Of a stretch of DNA of 8,814 nt, positions 1-6,166 are shown in pieces. The stretch spans positions 1 through 8,814 of the forward strand of contig JAJFMS010000081.1 of NCBI GenBank assembly GCA_020696885.1, in the 5' to 3' direction. The translations under genes and the position numbers were made by a program. The notes below the pieces were generated by a model. The model saw only the letters and a program-made list of their open reading frames with translations. It was not told the origin of the DNA and did no database searches. How positions within the stretch are numbered: position 1 is the first letter of the stretch; each line of letters starts with the position of its first letter. Source of the stretch: Armatimonadota bacterium. GTDB taxonomy: Bacteria > Armatimonadota > SYMT01.

Positions 1-1762
1 GGCCGCAGACGTGCTGGAAGGCAGCGATCTGCCCTGGGTCCCAGGCAGGCTGGGCGCCGCGGATCGTGGAGCGGGTGGCATCGAGCCAGTCCAGCGAGAT
101 CAAGAGGGGCATGCCATAAATCAGAGCTTTCCGAGCTCGTGCCTTTTGCACGAGCTCCTCCACCGGCTCGCCCCAGTTGAGGCGGAGCACGGACGCATCC
201 GCGGTTGCCTCCGGCTCCTTCCGGGGCGGCTCGGCAACCGCTAGCAGTGGCGCCGGCGCCACCGGGGCGGATGCCTGCTGGAGCGCGTAGTCTTCCCGGC
301 GGGAGCTATCCACGGCGACGCGGAACGTGCGTTCTGCGGGCGCGAAGCAGTGCACCGCCTCATCCGTTGAGAACATCAGTCCATCGGTCAAAGCCAGCGC
401 GCCGGCGACCGGGAGCCCGAGGCTCCAACCGGTGGCGCCGTTTTCCAGCTTGAGCGCCACGATCCGGCCCCCCGCGTCCTTTCCCGCGCGCTGGTTGATG
501 CCCACCAGCAGGTGCTCGCGGGAGGCCGCGAGGGAGATGACAGATTCGCCGGGACCGAGCGGCTTCCGCCAGACCGGTTGTCCCACCTTCGGGTCGAGGG
601 CAACGATGGCGCCGGCGGCCACGCCAAGCAGACGGCCTCCTGCCAGCACCAGGCCCGGGTTCACACGCTGCGCCTGGGAATTGGCGGTTAAGGTGAAGCC
701 CCGGTCGGGGCCGTAATCTGCGGGCCGCGCTGCCAGTGCGGCGTCGGGAACCTGCCCGAAGCTGTCCCCGCCCAGTCCCGCGGGAGCGTAGGTCCAGCGA
801 ATAGCGCCGGTCGCGGCATTGTGCGCGACGATCGCCTGCGTCGCGTTGATGCCGCCCGCTCCGGCGAACACCATGTTCTGATCGACACAGGGTATGCCCA
901 GGCCCCACGGATCGTCCCGGTGCCAGACGCACCGGTCCCCCGCCATGAGTGCCAGCAACTGGTGCTCGCCGGTGCCCAGGCCCGGTCCGAACCCACCCCC
1001 CACCACGATGCCGCCCGCGGATGCCACCGGCACGGAGCCGCCCAGGCGCCCCGGGAGGATCTCGGGGTCCGCAAAGCGTCGCGGGAACAGGTGGGCGAGG
1101 AACGTCACGCTTGCGCGCTGGCCCGGTGACCACCGCATGAACTGATCGAAGAGGGAGGTCGCGGCGATCTGGTCGCCCTGGACGAGAAACGGCCCCAGCG
1201 GCTGAGGCATGCCTCCCGCAAGCCGCCGCTCCTGGCTCAGCCCACTGTCCAGGAGCACTAACTGCGGGATGGGATTCTGATCTGCAGGTGACGGATAGGC
1301 GCCGATCGGCACGCCGTCCTCCGCTTTGAAAGCGCGGACCAGGTGCTGGAGGCTACCGATGCGCGAACCTGGGGCAATGTCCTGCACGAACACGCTGCCG
1401 GTGGGGCTAACGGCGACGGGGGCCCGCCGGTCGCGGGGAACCGGGCTCCGGAGTCGCGCTGCCAGGGTGCGTCGCCATAGTACGCTGCCGGTGCGGAGGT
1501 CGGCGCACACCAGCTCCTCGTGGGATCCAGAAGCTCCCACGTAGAACGCGCGCCCCTTCCAGGTGACGAGCCCATACCCCGGGGCGCTCCAGATGTCGGT
1601 GAGTGGGAGCTGGAGCTGATCCGGGGACGCCGCGGTCCGCCGCTCATCCCGCCGGAACTGCGGCCAGTCTTCGGCACGCGCGGCGTTGCCCGCGACGAGG
1701 GCGGCCATGGTCGCCAGCACAGCGAGAGAGCCGGCGAATCGGGTACGATTGATGGGCGACAC
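1..1762 (-). CDS. Secreted PQQ-like beta-propeller repeat protein, 3' end outside the window
   Basis: One reading frame stays open from GTG at 1762 to the left edge, giving 587 residues and no stop. I translated it by hand; the other long minus-strand frames here are shadows. Residues 1-30 form a signal peptide (basic start, hydrophobic core LAVLATMAALVAG, ARA before the likely cut), with no lipobox cysteine. The mature protein starts EDWPQFRRDERRTAAS, a typical opening of PQQ-like (PF13360-type) propellers. Blade motifs of the A-x-D-xx-TG-xxx-W type follow near 85-100 (CADLRTGSVLW), 310-325 (AHNAATGAIRW), 385-402 (ALDPKVGQPVW) and 433-450. A Pro/Ala-rich linker (about 498-520) leads to a further domain that I do not recognise. 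Such propellers usually act in binding or as scaffolds outside the cytoplasm, and nothing shows that PQQ is bound. It is not BamB-like in lacking a lipid anchor and in its extra domain. The frame and family are sure; the function is unknown. Confidence 0.85.
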   Translation of the reverse strand, partial: MSPINRTRFAGSLAVLATMAALVAGNAARAEDWPQFRRDERRTAASPDQLQLPLTDIWSAPGYGLVTWKGRAFYVGASGSHEELVCADLRTGSVLWRRTLAARLRSPVPRDRRAPVAVSPTGSVFVQDIAPGSRIGSLQHLVRAFKAEDGVPIGAYPSPADQNPIPQLVLLDSGLSQERRLAGGMPQPLGPFLVQGDQIAATSLFDQFMRWSPGQRASVTFLAHLFPRRFADPEILPGRLGGSVPVASAGGIVVGGGFGPGLGTGEHQLLALMAGDRCVWHRDDPWGLGIPCVDQNMVFAGAGGINATQAIVAHNAATGAIRWTYAPAGLGGDSFGQVPDAALAARPADYGPDRGFTLTANSQAQRVNPGLVLAGGRLLGVAAGAIVALDPKVGQPVWRKPLGPGESVISLAASREHLLVGINQRAGKDAGGRIVALKLENGATGWSLGLPVAGALALTDGLMFSTDEAVHCFAPAERTFRVAVDSSRREDYALQQASAPVAPAPLLAVAEPPRKEPEATADASVLRLNWGEPVEELVQKARARKALIYGMPLLISLDWLDATRSTIRGAQPAWDPGQIAAFQHVCG

Positions 1763-1771
1763 TGCCGTAAG

Positions 1772-1777
1772 TCCTTT
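1772..1777 (-). promoter_or_regulatory. Ribosome binding site deciding the GTG start of the PQQ-like gene
   Basis: On the minus strand AAAGGA lies 9 nt before GTG at 1762. The next in-frame ATG is codon 19, inside the hydrophobic core of the signal peptide. Starting there would remove the basic N-region, so the GTG is the better start. Confidence 0.6.
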
Positions 1778-1841
1778 AGATTTTGTTGATAGCTTGACGA
1801 GCGGTGTCCGTCGCGGGTTGCATCGATTTTCCCGGGGCGGG

Positions 1842-1850
1842 TGATAACAT
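1842..1850 (+). promoter_or_regulatory. Possible extended -10 promoter for serA
   Basis: TGA-TAACAT fits an extended -10 element (TGn followed by a hexamer matching TATAAT at 4 of 6). It is in one of the few AT-rich spots of the divergent spacer. A TTGCAT at 1818-1823 resembles a -35 box, but it is 18 nt from the alternative hexamer TGATAA and 21 nt from TAACAT, so the pairing is uncertain. Transcription would start near 1857, giving a leader of about 140 nt that contains the hairpins at 1877-1924. Confidence 0.3.
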
Positions 1851-1876
1851 TAGCCGACCCGCCCTCCGCCCCGGCC

Positions 1877-1924
1877 CGGCAGCCGCACGTGCGCCTGCCG
1901 ATCCGATGGCTGCGGCAGGTTTTT
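1877..1924 (+). terminator. Attenuator-like pair of alternative hairpins in the serA leader
   Basis: Segment A is CGGCAG (1877-1882), segment B is CCTGCCG (1894-1900) and segment C is CGGCAGG (1913-1919). B with C makes a perfect 7-bp stem with a 12-nt loop, followed directly by TTTTT (1920-1924), as in an intrinsic terminator read on the plus strand. A with B makes a competing hairpin: 6 bp, one C-C mismatch, then three more pairs closing an ACGT loop. The two cannot form together. No plus-strand gene ends upstream, because the neighbour is divergent. The terminator can therefore hardly serve an upstream gene and most likely controls read-through into serA. The signal that switches it is not visible. 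Confidence 0.5.
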
Positions 1925-2001
1925 GTGAATTTCGACCTGAGGCGCGCGGGGGACAACGGCTGCGCGCTTCCGGGCACTACTCCGGCGGGGTGGGAAGTTG
2001 A
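1906..2001 (+). CDS. Possible 31-codon leader ORF overlapping the serA start
   Basis: An ATG in the loop of the terminator-like hairpin opens a 31-codon frame whose TGA (1999-2001) overlaps the serA TTG (1998-2000) as TTGA. Its last ten residues, SGHYSGGVGS, are mostly serine and glycine, the products of the SerA pathway. There is no clear ribosome binding site before the ATG, and glycine-rich frames arise easily in GC-rich DNA. It could couple translation to serA or be meaningless. Confidence 0.15.
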   Translation: MAAAGFCEFRPEARGGQRLRASGHYSGGVGS

Positions 2002-3617
2002 GCGAACAGGTGGACGAACAAGCGACGCCGCGGCGGATCCTGGTGGCGGACCCGGTGGCGAAAGAAGGAATCGAGCGGCTGAAGCAGGCCGGCGAAGTGG
2101 ACGTGATCACCGGGCAGACGCAGGACCAGTTGGTGGCCTGCATCGGCGATTACGACGCGATGGTGGTGCGCAGCGAGACCAAGGTGACGGAGCCGATCTT
2201 CGCCGCGGCGAAGCGGTTGAAGGTGGTGGCCCGGGCCGGCGTGGGCGTGGACAACATCGACGTGACGGCCGCCACCCGCTACGGCGTGGTGGTGGTGAAC
2301 TCCCCGGAAGGAAACACCATTGCGGCGGCGGAGCACTCCATAGCGATGCTGCTGGCGATGTCCCGGAAGATCCCGGCCGCGGCTGCCTCCCTGGGCCGCG
2401 GCGAGTGGAAGCGGAGCCAGTTCGTGGGCGTCGAGGTGTACAATAAGGCGCTGGGCGTGGTGGGCCTGGGCAAGATCGGCCGGGAAGTCGCCCGGCGCGC
2501 TCGCGGCCTGGGGATGCGCGTCCTGGCGCACGACGCCTTCGTCAGCCCGGAGGTGGCGCGGCGTGAAGGGGTCGAGCTGGTGGAGCTCAAGCAGCTCTTC
2601 CAGGAGTCGGACTACATCACCGTGCACACGCCGCTGACGCGGGATACCCGAGGCCTGGTGAACGATGAGGCGTTCGCGCTGATGAAGGACGGCGTGCGGC
2701 TCATCAACTGCGCCCGCGGCGGCATCATCGACGAGTCCGCGCTGCTGCGCGCCCTGGATTCCGGGAAGGTGGCCGCGGCCGCCGTGGACGTGTTCGAGCA
2801 GGAGCCGCCCGTAAAGGACTCGCCGGCGCAGGCGCTTACGCTGCACCCGAAGGTGCTCGCCACGCCCCACCTGGGCGCTTCCACGGAAGAGGCGCAGGTG
2901 AACGTGGCCGTGGACGTGGCGGACCAGATCGTGGGGATCCTGGCCGGAAAGCCGCCCCGCAGCGCCGTGAACATGCCCGCCATCGCCGCGGACGTGTTCG
3001 CGCGGATCGAGCCGGCCCTGGAACTCGGCGTGCGGATCGGGAAGCTCCACGCGCAGCTTGCCGACAGCCCGATCACCGCCGTCTCCGTGACCTACAGCGG
3101 CGAGCTGCTGAACGAGCAGGTGCAGCCGGTGACCCGCGGCGTGCTGATGGGCCTGCTCCAGCCGGTGCTGGCCCAGAGCGTGAACTTCGTCAACGCGCCG
3201 TACATCGCGGAGCAGCGCGGCATCCGGGTGACGGAGAGCAAGACCGCAGGCCAGGAAGAATACTCGAACTACATCTGCGTAGAGGTCGAGGAGCAGAACG
3301 GCCGGCGGCGGATCGGCGGCACCGTCCTCGGGCGGCGCGACTACCGCATCCGGGAGATCGACCAGTTCCGGATCGACCTGCGTCCCGAAGGCTACCTGCT
3401 GTTCGCGCGGCACACGGACCGCCCCGGCATCATCGGCGCCGTGGGCACCATGCTGGGTGAGGCGGGCGTGAACATCGGCGGGATGTACGTCGGCCGCGAG
3501 GAGCGGGGTAAGCGCGCGGTCATGGTGTTGACCGTGGACGAGACCGTTCCGGAAGATCTGCTCCAGCGGATCGAGGACGTGATCCAGGCGGATCTGGTCC
3601 GGTTTGTAGAGTTATAG
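1998..3617 (+). CDS. serA: D-3-phosphoglycerate dehydrogenase, long form with ACT domain
   Basis: A cytoplasmic enzyme that oxidises 3-phosphoglycerate to 3-phosphohydroxypyruvate with NAD+, the first step of serine synthesis. The 539 residues match the long (about 525-530 aa) type. Substrate-binding parts flank a Rossmann domain with GLGKIG at 156-161 and Asp179 after the second strand. Catalytic residues are Arg240 (NCARGG), Glu269 (EQEPP) and His291 (TPHLGAS). Then come an allosteric substrate-binding-like domain (about 330-455) and an ACT domain (about 468-539, RHTDRPGIIG then GVNIGGMYVGR), which in this family usually senses serine. The frame is open only from 1941, and TTG at 1998 is the first usable start, with GGGG 7 nt before it. 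GTG at 2010 (codon 5) is an alternative, and the conserved core begins at residue 13 (RILVADPV). Function is certain; the start is moderately so. Confidence 0.96.
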   Translation: MSEQVDEQATPRRILVADPVAKEGIERLKQAGEVDVITGQTQDQLVACIGDYDAMVVRSETKVTEPIFAAAKRLKVVARAGVGVDNIDVTAATRYGVVVVNSPEGNTIAAAEHSIAMLLAMSRKIPAAAASLGRGEWKRSQFVGVEVYNKALGVVGLGKIGREVARRARGLGMRVLAHDAFVSPEVARREGVELVELKQLFQESDYITVHTPLTRDTRGLVNDEAFALMKDGVRLINCARGGIIDESALLRALDSGKVAAAAVDVFEQEPPVKDSPAQALTLHPKVLATPHLGASTEEAQVNVAVDVADQIVGILAGKPPRSAVNMPAIAADVFARIEPALELGVRIGKLHAQLADSPITAVSVTYSGELLNEQVQPVTRGVLMGLLQPVLAQSVNFVNAPYIAEQRGIRVTESKTAGQEEYSNYICVEVEEQNGRRRIGGTVLGRRDYRIREIDQFRIDLRPEGYLLFARHTDRPGIIGAVGTMLGEAGVNIGGMYVGREERGKRAVMVLTVDETVPEDLLQRIEDVIQADLVRFVEL

Positions 3618-3717
3618 AGAATCGCGGACTCCGGCAGGCACCCGCGGACCCCCCGCGGATAAGATTGTCGCGGGCGTGGCTTCCCCTTCTGCCATGTCCC
3701 AGGCGGTTGTGCCTGTC

Positions 3718-3723
3718 GGAGGA
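3718..3723 (+). promoter_or_regulatory. Ribosome binding site deciding the MFS start
   Basis: GGAGGA stands 7 nt before TTG at 3731, an ideal distance. A frame extended to TTG 3665 would place this site inside the coding region and has no comparable site of its own. A small hairpin (CAGGC 3700-3704 with GCCTG 3711-3715) lies just upstream. Confidence 0.6.
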
Positions 3724-3730
3724 CGGGGTT

Positions 3731-5158
3731 TTGGCTGTAGGTAGGAAAGACAACCCAACGCCGGACGAGGGCCAAGCCGGCAATGGATCGCCTGTCTCTC
3801 CGCTGCCGCGCACGCTGCGGATCCCGGACCCGAACCGGCTGAAGAAGCAGGCGCGCGTTACGGCCAAGCAGGCGATCCGCCGCCGCGTTCCGGGCGAGGC
3901 CCGGTATGCCTTCCGGGTGGACGTGACGGCGATGTTCCTCGCCGGGCTCTACACCGGCGCGGTCTTTCCGTTCGTCAACGTCATCGCGCGAAAAGACCTG
4001 CACGCCTCCCCGCAGGTGCTGGCGCTCCTCACCGCCGCCCCGTTCATTGGGAACCTGCTGGCGCTGTTCCTGGCCCGAGCCATGGAGGGCTCCCGGAAGG
4101 TCCCGTTCGTCAAGTGGTGCCACATCGTCGGCCGGTTCTGCGTCTCCCTGGCGTTCTTCGCCACCAGCGCCGTTCCGTTTGCCGCGGTCATCGCGGCATC
4201 GCAGTTGATCGGCGCCGTGCCGACCCCGGCTTACGCGGCGATCATCAAGGACGTCTATCCGGTCAGCCAGCGCGGACGCATCCTGAGTATCAGCCGGGCG
4301 TCGATCGTGGTGGCGCAGATCGTGGCGACCCTCCTGGCCGGGTGGCTGCTGACGTTCGTGAGCTACCAGTATGTCTTCCCGGCCGGAGCGGTGGCCGGGA
4401 TGGCCGCCGCGGTGGTCTTCTCCCGGATCCAGCGAGAGCCCAACATCCCGCCGGACGAGGAGCCCGCGCCGGAAGCCGCCACGAGGCCGGCCATCGAACG
4501 GATGGGTCACGGGATCACCGAGACCGGCCGCTTCATCTGGAACACGCTGGGGATCCTGAAGACCGATCCAGCCTACCGCTGGTTCGCGCTCTCCGTGTTC
4601 ACGTACGGGTTCGGGAACCTGTTGACGGTGCCGATCATCCCGGTGCTGCAGGTGGACGAGCTGCACATCGAGACGTGGCAGATCTCCGTGATGACGGTGG
4701 CGCAGCAGGTGGTGATGGTGGGGTCGTTCTTCTACTGGGGCCGGTTCGTGGACCTCAAGAGCCCACAGCTCGGCGTGGTGGTGAACGTGCTGCTGAACGC
4801 CATTGTGCCGCTGGTGTACATCGCGGCGGGCACGGTGCTGCCGGGTAACCCGTGGATGCTCATCCCCGCCTTCATCATCACCGGCGTGGTGGGCGCCGGC
4901 ATCGACCTCTCGTACTTCAGCGCACTACTCACGTTCGCAGGGGAGCGGGACGTCGGGCGGTACCAGGCGCTGCAGTCGTTCCTGCTCGGCGTGCGGGGCA
5001 CCATCGCGCCGTTCATCGGGGGCGGCATGGTGCAGGTCCTGAAGGACCATCACCTGAACCTGCGCTGGGCGTTCGTAGTGTCCCTAGTGTTTATGCTGGC
5101 AGGCTGCTGGATGCAGCGAGTGGCGATGCGGCGGCAGCAGCGGGGTGCTGGGTGTTAG
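3731..5158 (+). CDS. MFS-type transporter, 12 transmembrane helices, substrate unknown
   Basis: An inner-membrane carrier of 475 residues from TTG 3731. The N-terminal 60 or so residues are hydrophilic and basic (KKQARVTAKQAIRRR), longer than usual for MFS. I count twelve hydrophobic segments, at about 64-86, 96-117, 131-154, 155-173, 191-211, 215-231, 284-307, 316-336, 347-368, 375-402, 413-437 and 446-464. The central cytoplasmic loop (232-283) is acidic then amphipathic. The loop after helix 4 has the RGR found at this place in many MFS drug or sugar carriers. The loop after helix 2 (ARAMEGSRKVPFVK) is only a loose version of MFS motif A. No substrate-specific motif is evident. It begins 113 nt after serA on the same strand, so co-transcription is possible but not shown. 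The last codons and the stop are made by a heptad repeat array. Confidence 0.8.
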   Translation: MAVGRKDNPTPDEGQAGNGSPVSPLPRTLRIPDPNRLKKQARVTAKQAIRRRVPGEARYAFRVDVTAMFLAGLYTGAVFPFVNVIARKDLHASPQVLALLTAAPFIGNLLALFLARAMEGSRKVPFVKWCHIVGRFCVSLAFFATSAVPFAAVIAASQLIGAVPTPAYAAIIKDVYPVSQRGRILSISRASIVVAQIVATLLAGWLLTFVSYQYVFPAGAVAGMAAAVVFSRIQREPNIPPDEEPAPEAATRPAIERMGHGITETGRFIWNTLGILKTDPAYRWFALSVFTYGFGNLLTVPIIPVLQVDELHIETWQISVMTVAQQVVMVGSFFYWGRFVDLKSPQLGVVVNVLLNAIVPLVYIAAGTVLPGNPWMLIPAFIITGVVGAGIDLSYFSALLTFAGERDVGRYQALQSFLLGVRGTIAPFIGGGMVQVLKDHHLNLRWAFVVSLVFMLAGCWMQRVAMRRQQRGAGC

Positions 5159-5170
5159 GTGTTGGGTGTT
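5143..5170 (+). repeat. Left heptad array (GGGTGYT x4)
   Basis: Units are GGGTGCT (5143), GGGTGTT (5150), AGGTGTT (5157) and GGGTGTT (5164). The TAG stop of the MFS gene (5156-5158) falls across the second and third units. Since 7 is not a multiple of 3, a change in copy number of the first units would shift the frame at the MFS C-terminus. Confidence 0.75.
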
Positions 5171-5192
5171 GGGGATCCGGGAGACCCCACCC

Positions 5193-5239
5193 TGGCCTTC
5201 GGCCACCTCCGCCCTGAGGGCACCCGCCATCTGCGATGG
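5193..5239. repeat. Three consecutive mini-palindromes with 3-nt loops
   Basis: TGGCC-TTC-GGCCA (5193-5205), GCCC-TGA-GGGC (5211-5221) and CCATC-TGC-GATGG (5227-5239) follow one another within 47 nt. Each would make a 4-5 bp hairpin. No T-tract follows, so they do not look like a terminator for the MFS gene. Confidence 0.5.
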
Positions 5240-5323
5240 AAAGGGGCCGTGGATCGGGGGATTGCTCCGCATAGCGCTCCGACACTGAACAGCGAACACC
5301 GTGGGCCGAGAGACCCCCCCTGG

Positions 5324-5342
5324 CCCCCCTTGGTAAGGGGGG
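5324..5342. repeat. C-run/G-run palindrome
   Basis: CCCCCCTT (5324-5331), loop GGT, AAGGGGGG (5335-5342): a perfect 8-bp stem. It is strong enough to stall polymerase or ribosomes, or to shield the surE start region 30 nt downstream. No T-run follows on the plus strand. Confidence 0.6.
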
Positions 5343-5347
5343 GAGAC

Positions 5348-5373
5348 CGAACACCGAACACCGAACACCGAAC
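5348..5373 (+). repeat. Right heptad array abutting the surE start codon
   Basis: CGAACAC occurs three times in tandem (5348, 5355, 5362), then CGAAC to 5373. One base later comes the surE ATG (5375). The array fills the place where a ribosome binding site would normally be and contains no purine-rich site. Confidence 0.75.
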
Positions 5374-5374
5374 C

Positions 5375-6166
5375 ATGAGAATTCTGATTACGAACGACGA
5401 TGGGGTCTTCGCGGATGGGCTGCTGGCCTTGAAGCAGGCACTCGATCCGGTAGCTGAGGTAACGGTGCTGGCGCCGGAGGGGCCGCGGTCGGCGTGTGGG
5501 CATAGCATTACGCTGCACAAGCCGCTGCGGCTGGTGCCGGTGGTGCTTTCGGACGGCTCCGCGGCCTGGGCCTCTAACGGCACGCCTTCGGACTGCGTGA
5601 CGCTGGCGCTCCTGGACCTGATGCGCGACAACCCTCCGGACCTGGTGTTCTCCGGGATCAACCAGGGACCGAACCTAGGGTGGGACCTCACGTACAGCGG
5701 CACGGTTTCCGCGGCGATGGAGGCGGCGATTGCCGGGGTGCCGGCGGTGGCGCTCTCGCTGGCGTGGCGGTTCCGGCGGGTGATCCAGGAAGCCGAGGAG
5801 CCGCTGCCTCCGATCAACTATTCCCACGCAGCCGCGTATGCGGTCCGTCTCGCCGCGCACTTGATGGAGAACCCGCTGCCGGAGCACGTGCTGCTGAACG
5901 TGAACGTCCCGCACGCGAAGCCCACCGGCGTTCGGCTCACCCGCCAAGGGGTGAGGCGATACCCGGGCAAGCTCGAGAAGCGGGTGGACCCGATGGGCCG
6001 GGTGTACTTCTGGCTGGGCGGCGACGACCCGGTGGACGTCCACGACGAAGAGACGGACGTGACCGCGATCGCGGACGGCTGCATCTCCGTCACCCCGGTG
6101 CAGCTCGACCTCACGGATCACGGCCTACTCCGCGCGTATCAGCAGGCGCCGTTTCCGGAGTTCTGA
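5375..6166 (+). CDS. surE: 5'/3'-nucleotidase SurE
   Basis: A metal-dependent, probably cytoplasmic phosphatase that removes phosphate from nucleoside 5'- and 3'-monophosphates; some family members also act on polyphosphate. The 263 residues have the usual family length. Metal ligands are visible as Asp8 and Asp9 (TNDDG), Ser39 (GPRSACGHS) and Asn96 (SGINQGPNLG). Other family motifs are GTPSDCV at 69-75, YSGTVSAAMEA from 107, and ETD...ISVTP at 226-241. The ATG is fixed by the conserved start MRILITNDDG, although the frame stays open back to 5159 through the repeat. No ribosome binding site precedes it. The next gene starts directly after the stop, so the pair is an operon. Confidence 0.95.
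   Translation: MRILITNDDGVFADGLLALKQALDPVAEVTVLAPEGPRSACGHSITLHKPLRLVPVVLSDGSAAWASNGTPSDCVTLALLDLMRDNPPDLVFSGINQGPNLGWDLTYSGTVSAAMEAAIAGVPAVALSLAWRFRRVIQEAEEPLPPINYSHAAAYAVRLAAHLMENPLPEHVLLNVNVPHAKPTGVRLTRQGVRRYPGKLEKRVDPMGRVYFWLGGDDPVDVHDEETDVTAIADGCISVTPVQLDLTDHGLLRAYQQAPFPEF

Larger units (their letters stand above)
5143..5373. repeat. Heptad-flanked, palindrome-rich intergenic repeat element
   Basis: The whole space between the MFS gene and surE looks like one composite repeat. Its left edge is four heptads of type GGGTGTT (5143-5170), overlapping the MFS 3' end. Its right edge is three CGAACAC heptads plus CGAAC (5348-5373). Both contain the word GGTGTT/AACACC in opposite orientation, so the ends are inverted repeats. 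Degenerate heptads (CTGAACA GCGAACA CCG) occur at 5285-5301. Between are four small palindromes, each with a 3-nt loop, and an imperfect direct repeat GAGACCCC..CCTGGCC (5181-5197 and 5310-5325). There is no transposase frame, so it is at most a non-autonomous or passively spread element. In my recollection, similar AACACC(C) heptads are scattered between genes in several GC-rich phyla and give spurious NTQHP-type translations; I could not check this. Confidence 0.65.

Noticed and set aside
360..1133. 257-codon open frame on the minus strand
   Set aside because: Shadow frame, Arg/Pro/Gly-rich, without family features. The true minus-strand frame here is the PQQ-like gene, which has a signal peptide and TG-W repeats.
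1258..1977. 239-codon minus-strand frame crossing the divergent spacer
   Set aside because: Low-complexity Ser/Arg/Pro translation that conflicts with the better-supported GTG 1762 frame and would run into the serA leader.
1977..3413. 478-codon minus-strand frame opposite serA
   Set aside because: Classic antisense shadow of a GC-rich gene, with His/Arg/Asp-rich low complexity. The plus strand is clearly serA.
3642..3658. CCGCGG-ACCCC-CCGCGG hairpin after serA as a terminator
   Set aside because: The stem is good, but no T-tract follows (ATAAGATT), and CCGCGG is self-complementary and common in GC-rich DNA. It may slow polymerase but is not supportable as a terminator.
3392..4666. 424-codon minus-strand frame opposite the end of serA and the MFS gene
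   Set aside because: Composition is typical of an antisense shadow, and it overlaps two genes with clear family features.
5143..5373. CRISPR array
   Set aside because: The repeats are 7-bp tandem units without spacers, and no cas gene is present.
5159..5374. N-terminal extension of SurE from the upstream open frame
   Set aside because: It would consist of repeat-derived sequence, and the family starts exactly at MRILITNDDG.
5084..5817. Minus-strand frames through the repeat element
   Set aside because: They are translations of heptads and palindromes (PNTQH-like strings) and the antisense of surE, not genes.
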